Below, one piece after another: positions 58,452-64,000 of a stretch of 64,000 nucleotides of DNA. Origin of the DNA: Litoditis marina. Its lineage: Eukaryota; Nematoda; Chromadorea; Rhabditida; Rhabditidae. Positions within the stretch are counted from its first letter, which is position 1, and each line of letters starts with the position of its first letter. Both the position numbers and the translations under genes were made by a program. The DNA lies in assembly GCA_964036275.1 (NCBI GenBank), contig OZ038436.1, positions 18,999,904-19,063,903 on the forward strand, given 5' to 3'. Below the pieces are notes generated by a model. It saw only the letters and a program-made list of their open reading frames with translations, ran no database searches and was not told the DNA's origin.

Positions 58452-60054
58452 ATGGGTTCCGCTCAGAGTCAGGAACAACCTGATGTTGTGAGGATTAACA
58501 GAAGCGAAATCCCAGAAGAATACAAGTAAGCTAGTTTTTTCATTGCTATCATTCTTTTGATTGTGGCACCTTCAGTGTCATTTATCATCGATTTATATAA
58601 TTTGTTAATTTAAGAACTGTGGGTGTATCTTCTGATGTGGTGAAGCGCGTCAATTCCATGCAGCCCAACGCTGGCAGTGAGGAAGAGAGCAAACTGAGGT
58701 TCGTGTTCAAACTTTCCGGTTTTTCGTACTGTGTAAGTTAAAACAAGTTACCCATATCGGTCACCGAATACCTCATAACCGTATTTTCTTTTCGTCTCAA
58801 TTATCATTCAAAATTTGAGTCGATATATGTGTTCATAACGTCGTAATGAAGTTTCATGAAAGATGTTATTGTAAAAAATATTTCATAGGTGCCATAGTGC
58901 GATAGTGTCATTTGATTGTATGATGAAAAAGGACACATTTACAATCCACATCTTCCAAGTTATAAGAAAGGAGACCTTCTAACGACTTTCTAAAAAAATA
59001 GAGAAATTTCTAAGTAGACATGAGTCTAGTTTTGCTTGAACAAAAAGTTATTGACATCCACGAAGCTTACCAGTTTATATCACTTATCATTCATTTTAGA
59101 TCCGAGCTGGCGAGAGAGCGCGAAGAGAAGAGAAAACTGCGAGAGGAAATGGCTCGTTTGAGCGAACTTCAACAAAGAAAGGTATGGTGAACTTCTTCCC
59201 GAACCAAAACAGAACCTATTCTTTCCGAACCACTTGGTTTGTTTTAGAACCGAACCAAACTTGGGCCAACAAAGGTGGAACCGAACCATTTCAAGTAATT
59301 AATGCGATTATGTAGCGTTTATTAAGGCTCGGTTCGGTTTCATGTTCGTTTGATTACGCAATCGGTTCGGTTTTTCACCGAACCAACTGGTTCGGGAGGA
59401 ATCGGTTCGGTCTTGGTTCGGGCAGAAATTTGCCGAAAGGTATTCAGTATAATTCAATGCAGCAATTTAGTTCTTGTGTTATTTAGTTGAGCTGCAGTGT
59501 CTTAATAAGTTTGTGGTGAGTGGTGTATCCGATGTAAAAGTAAAACCTTCATTCGTACTAGATTTTATTAATTTTTCTTTCAGGATACCACCGGGATTAA
59601 CCAGGTGGTAATATCCCCTGCTTCCGATATCGAAGAGCGGAAAAAGATTTTCGATGAAACAGTTGAACGAGTTCAGCAGCAGTTCTTCCAGTATCACCGA
59701 GAGAATGTTTGTCAGGATAACGAGAAGGTTAATTCTATCCTAGACCGAATTTTGTACGGTTTTCACAGACAATATTATAACTAACTTACCTCTTCGACAC
59801 AAATACATGTCAAAAAGTATAAAATAAACTATTTTAGAAAAATATCTTCTGGCTTCTGGGAAAACACGGCTCTGCGATTTTTATTTGACGATATTGTTTG
59901 CTCACCTACCTACAAACTCCCCATTTGTCTTTTCCAGGAAATAATGAGCTGTCTCACCTCCAACCCCGGCCGAGTTCTCAAATGTGCCCCGCTCGCAGAA
60001 GTTTATGAAAAGTGTGTGGCCGATTTCCGACAACAAGTGCTCAAGGGAAATTAG
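58452..60054 (+). CDS. chch-3: CHCHD3/Mic19-type MICOS subunit
   Basis: Five phase-matched exons (58452-58525, 58615-58698, 59100-59181, 59584-59727, 59938-60054) encode 166 aa. The start MGSAQSQ is an N-myristoylation-type motif, as in vertebrate Mic19 (MGG). A charged coiled-coil middle follows (SELAREREEKRKLREEMARL; residues about 53-110). The C-terminal CHCH domain has twin CX9C motifs (VCQDNEKEIMSC and KCAPLAEVYEKC), which are oxidised through Mia40 in the mitochondrial intermembrane space. Mic19 is a peripheral inner-membrane component that ties MICOS to the outer-membrane SAM complex and keeps crista junctions. It is shorter than human CHCHD3 (227 aa), mainly in the coiled coil. Intron 3 is largely a GGTTCGG foldback. 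It lies about 280 bp upstream of the EXT2-type gene on the same strand. Confidence 0.93.
59195..59422. repeat. GGTTCGG foldback filling chch-3 intron 3
   Basis: CCCGAACCAAAACAGAACCT at the left pairs with inverted GGTTCGGTCTTGGTTCGGG at the right, with several further GAACCGAACC/GGTTCGGTTC pairs between. It shares word content with 57841-58146 but not the CACTGGAGAACCG module. Confidence 0.85.
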
Positions 60055-60334
60055 GATATTGTTAAAGAGTTTTATAGGGAAATAGTATTCGATCAGTGTA
60101 CTTATGATTATGCAAGTGTTGTACTTTTTATAGCGAAATATACAGGTCTGTCCTAGTTAGTAAGCCGTGAGCTTGTTCCTCCAGATATAAATATAAAAGT
60201 GTATTTGCCTTTTTTTCTCTTACTTGTGTCAAATGCCGCTGATTCGCACGAGATATCTACCCAATTTGTATTTTGGTACTTATTTCATTTTTCGGTAATT
60301 GTTTTGGTATTTTATGTTACAGGTTTCACATGAG

Positions 60335-63300
60335 ATGAGAAATGTGTTTTTAGTCCTGATTGCAGCAGCAGCTTCTATCTTTTATTTTCGGATTAGGATA
60401 AAAGGTACGGAAACGGTGAAGCACAACACTGTGATATGGAAGTTCGACGACCAATTATATACACCAGGAAACAGGTCAGTCACACACGTTCATGTTAACA
60501 TGTTTGTAAGTTTTTCGACAAGGAAGTTTTTCATGTTTCACATCAAAGAAGTTTAGAACTATAAACCTGTACATGTGTTTTGAATTTGTCGTCCGATGAA
60601 AGCGCATACGCCAACAGTATTGCCTTTTTTGTTGTTAACATTCAGTTCAACTCGTCCTATGCGGTTGTAGTTAAACCCAACTTTTAGATACAATAACTGT
60701 ACACTCTTTTCCTGCCTCGATCTTCAACGATGTATGTACAACTATACACATGTAACCGTTCATGTACAGCCTCTCATCGAAGTTAGAGATAAGGTAAGTC
60801 GTCTCGAGGGTTATTAAATGTTTCCCTTTTACGCTGTTATTGTTATTGACTTGATTCTAGTTAGAAAAATAGAGGCCCACTGCAACGCACGTACGCCCAG
60901 GCTTATTCAGGGGAACATAAATTACAAGAATTGGCTTTATAACAATACTTGGCCGCACAAGAGTCACAACTATGTCCGTTGGAAACACTTAGCTGATGAT
61001 TGACGAGAAGTTCTCTCAGTTCGATAGTTTGAGTTTCAGCGAATTCAAATGTTTCATCATAGTTTGTTTCTCCTGCCTGTTTGTTATTATATTGGTAGGC
61101 ATGCTGTATAGAGCTAGCTATAGTCGTGATCCTTTTTGCAGAATGACAGGATAGTCTCCCCCGTTCCATCTCGCGAGTTTCTCGCTATTCGCTCAGCTCT
61201 CATGCCTTTTCACTCACCTGACCCAAAATTGGCCTGTTTCTTTTTGCCCGGTATCGATTTTTTGAATCTCGGAAGATTTGATTCGGCGCTGGTAGCAAGA
61301 CAGTTGGCTTTGCAACTGAATGACAGGTCAGTTTTGTGAATTTTATCGTTTTGGTACCAGGTTTTTTTTTTGATATAAGTTTGAGTACATTAGTGTACAC
61401 AGAAGAGAACATCATCGGGACTATTTTGAATATTTGCAGATACAAAAATGTTATCATATTCAACATGCTGGGATTGGACAAAGTGTTTGCTCCTCTTACA
61501 ATCAGGTTAGTTTCGGTTAAACTTATGACCGTACCAATTATTAATGGAGTAGTTCCACCCTTCACTCACTAATTTTAATATTTTTCACAGGGGTGATATT
61601 ATAATAATTGTCAACCATGGGTTGATAAACAGGTATATTCGAAACCGACCAAACTTATTACTTTGAGGCTATTTTATGTCATATAAACAAATTATCATTG
61701 TCGATATATCTTCCGATACTATGGCAGAAATTAGCTCAGAATGGCCCTTTCCATCGGTAAATTTTGGGTGATCGAAATAATGTTTGGCCAAGATATTGCC
61801 TGTTTCAACGTCATTGAAGGCTCGTTTTGACTGGAAAATGTTTTTGGATGAAAAATAGCAGGAAGCGCCTACACTTTCACACGTATGATATCAGTTGCTA
61901 TTTATTTCAGCACCTTGCCGCCTATGCATATTTTCCGACGTCATTTCGATGTGTCTGTGCCACTTCTTTTACCGGAGAAGCGATCGGCGGAACATTCAAA
62001 CTATCTCCCTTCTTCGCGTACGACACGACTTCTTATTCCACTCATCAACGTATCTACTAGTGATGAAGTGCACAAAGTTTTCAAAGACGTGGAGGTGAGT
62101 GGGATGACCTAATTACTACTTACTATATTTTGTTCCTATAATAGTGATTGCAGTTCGTCAGTATAAATTAAGATGTTCATATCTTCCATCTTTTCGTTCG
62201 AATGAGCGAACACTTCTCTATAGTTGTCTCTCTGTGTCGTAGGTACGGGGGTAAGGGTATTATCCCGTGGAACCTATGATGTTATTCGTTCTATTCATTT
62301 CAGGGCATTGAATATCTGAAAGAATGTGAGTCAAATGTCAACCGAATCTGTGATAAGAGCGGTGAGAAGGAGTTCTCAATAGATCATCTCAGAAACTCTT
62401 TAAAGGTCAGTGGTTACTCCGCAACTCCATAGTATAGTTTGATTAGAATGGGAGTCATGAGGTCAATAATCTGCTGAGCATATGTGGGTGAAAGTACACA
62501 ATTTCGAATCAGTTCGTTTGGTTTTGATTCTGTGGTACTTTTCACTTGTTACATTCGTCTCCTTTCAAATTCAATGAAGGCAAATTTTCGGCATCTGTTC
62601 AACATCCAGCAAACATAACTGTTACTGGGCTGGTTTTTTGAACTGAGTTTGCTGTCTAAAAAACTGTCATCGTTAAATTATATACATTGTATCACCTGTT
62701 TTTGTAGAATAGAATGAGGTAAAATATAGAATAATTACTCATTGAATCACAAGTGATGAAAAAGTTGAGTTCGGAAATATATCGAAAGTCATTTAGGCAG
62801 CCAGGTTTGTGCTTCTCCTTGATTCTTCTTCAGTTTTCCCACTGCTCTTCTCATTGGCGCTAGAAGGGGGTTCGATTCCGATTATTGCGAATGCAGACCG
62901 TGTCCTGCCATTGAATTCTGTCATCGATTGGACAAAGTGGGTGAACATTGTTGGAAAAATTAAGCTTTTTTTGCGAGCCGAATCGATGTGTTTGTGACGT
63001 TTTCCCCTCGATTGGGTCATTTACCGACGATGTTCGACTAAGCTCGTAGACCGAAAAAAGTGGTTGTGGGTTGTACCGGCGGTTTCTTTTCTTCATTAAT
63101 TGTTTAGTTTCTGAAAATTTTGAGAAATAGAACAGTAGCAATCATGGCTATGCACATATAATTGCGGATTTTTTTGTGTATCGCGGTACCGTAGTATCTT
63201 TAAAAAAGTTTTGTTTGTTTTTCTTCCGAAATCGTTATTAAATACATTATAGGCTGGTAGTTGTGCCCTCCAGTCTTTCACGTGTTACTCACGTGCTGTC

Positions 63301-63936
63301 CTCCCTGGATGATTCGACTGTTAATAGAATGTCCACTGGATGCCAAACTGTGTTCGAGAAGTACTTCTCAACTGCTCCCAAGCTGGCACTATCCGTATTC
63401 GAACATCTAAACTCACTGATTCTACCGACTCAGAATCACGCGTGGCGTCAACAACCTACGTCAGAGAAGGTACTGATTACTTTTATGGTTCAGTTTAGTT
63501 TAGAAGTTTTCATCACGTTATCATCATCTACAATCTACACATTTCCATGATTCTATAGTTTTCTACGAGTTGCCGACGTGTTTAATGAATGTAAACCCAA
63601 GTTATAGCAACATCGATTTAAGCGGCATCTGGAGCCGAGCCGGGAGGCGATTTCGAAAAATTTGCTTTCCCAGAATCTAAATCTATCAAATGTAATAAAC
63701 GTAGAAGTCTAGATTAACCTCATCGCTTGTCCATGAATCATTATAACATGAAAGGGTTAAGTGTATCTTTCTTTAGTTTTCATCGGTGGAACCACATCTT
63801 TCTGACTCAGACTTAGTGGACGCTGTAATCCTTGCCAACAAGAGTGATGTTGTGGTGACTGTCAATAAGCTGTGCAGTTCTGATGCTCTGAATAAGGTGG
63901 TAGTACTGTGGATGTCCCTGCAAGAACCTCCATCAG
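60335..63936 (+). CDS. EXT2: EXT2-type exostosin glycosyltransferase (3' end beyond window)
   Basis: Ten phase-matched exons are visible: 60335-60474, 60688-60793, 61142-61326, 61440-61505, 61591-61632, 61911-62094, 62304-62405, 62797-62936, 63253-63469, 63777-63936. The last ends at a phase-1 donor, so the gene continues past base 64000. The N-terminus is a type II signal anchor (VFLVLIAAAASIFYF). Exostosin-domain landmarks match EXT2 better than EXT1: CTLFSCLDLQRC, PDPKLACFFLPGIDFLN, VIIFNMLG, HFDVSVPLL, GGSIPIIANADRVLP..VIDWTK, and YFSTAPKLALSVFEHLNS. VTVNKLCSSDALNKVVVLW begins the C-terminal GT64 domain. EXT1-EXT2 is the Golgi heparan sulfate copolymerase. Sequence is strongly diverged and shortened between FNML and HFDVS. 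TTACAG 12 nt before the ATG may be a trans-splice acceptor. Confidence 0.87.
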
Positions 63937-64000
63937 GTGAGTGAGGGCAAGTTATCCATGGAAATAGATGACATGATGATTCAAGATTTATTAGATTACA

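Overview
This window is nuclear DNA from a nematode, probably a Caenorhabditis relative or another rhabditid. The evidence is a 127-residue major sperm protein gene, a DAF-19-type RFX factor, a KNL-1 kinetochore scaffold, short introns with TTTTCAG-type acceptors, and TTTTCAG or CCTTCCAG sites just before start codons that look like spliced-leader acceptors. All genes were rebuilt by hand from splice sites, reading phase and protein similarity recalled from memory; no search or transcript data were used.

Layout from left to right. 198-1388 (-): 3' exons of an unrecognised, possibly membrane, protein. 2722-13943 (-): btbd-10, 14 exons, BTB/POZ. 15596-15807 (+): a lone coding-like exon. 16644-26913 (+): knl-1, 25 exons, with PP1-docking SILK and RVSF motifs, many MELT-like motifs and a C-terminal coiled coil. 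28026-34013 (+): a membrane-anchored phospholipase-B1/GDSL relative whose catalytic residues are largely replaced. 34685-35146 (-): a major sperm protein gene. 36093-54343 (-): daf-19, with a shared DNA-binding and dimerisation 3' half and at least three alternative 5' ends. 58452-60054 (+): chch-3/Mic19. 60335 to beyond the right edge (+): an EXT2-type exostosin, truncated by the window.

The genes act in different processes: kinetochore checkpoint (knl-1), ciliary and neuronal transcription (daf-19), sperm motility (msp), mitochondrial cristae (chch-3), heparan sulfate synthesis (EXT2) and a BTB adaptor (btbd-10). They do not form a pathway. chch-3 and EXT2 are tandem, about 280 bp apart, and might be co-transcribed.

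Introns and intergenic DNA are rich in small non-autonomous elements. I can see a tRNA-headed SINE-like pair, a TTAA-flanked MITE present twice, a very short TIR family (TTGTAGTTTGATC ends) present many times, a MITE with TATACT...AGTCACGT ends, a 75-bp-TIR element in daf-19, large GGTTCGG foldbacks, a 36-bp perfect palindrome, and poly-G/poly-C tracts. The most notable biological points are the inactivated PLB1-like protein, the knl-1 repeat architecture (including a SILK motif created only by splicing and a possible poison exon), the alternative daf-19 starts, and the EXT2-type gene.
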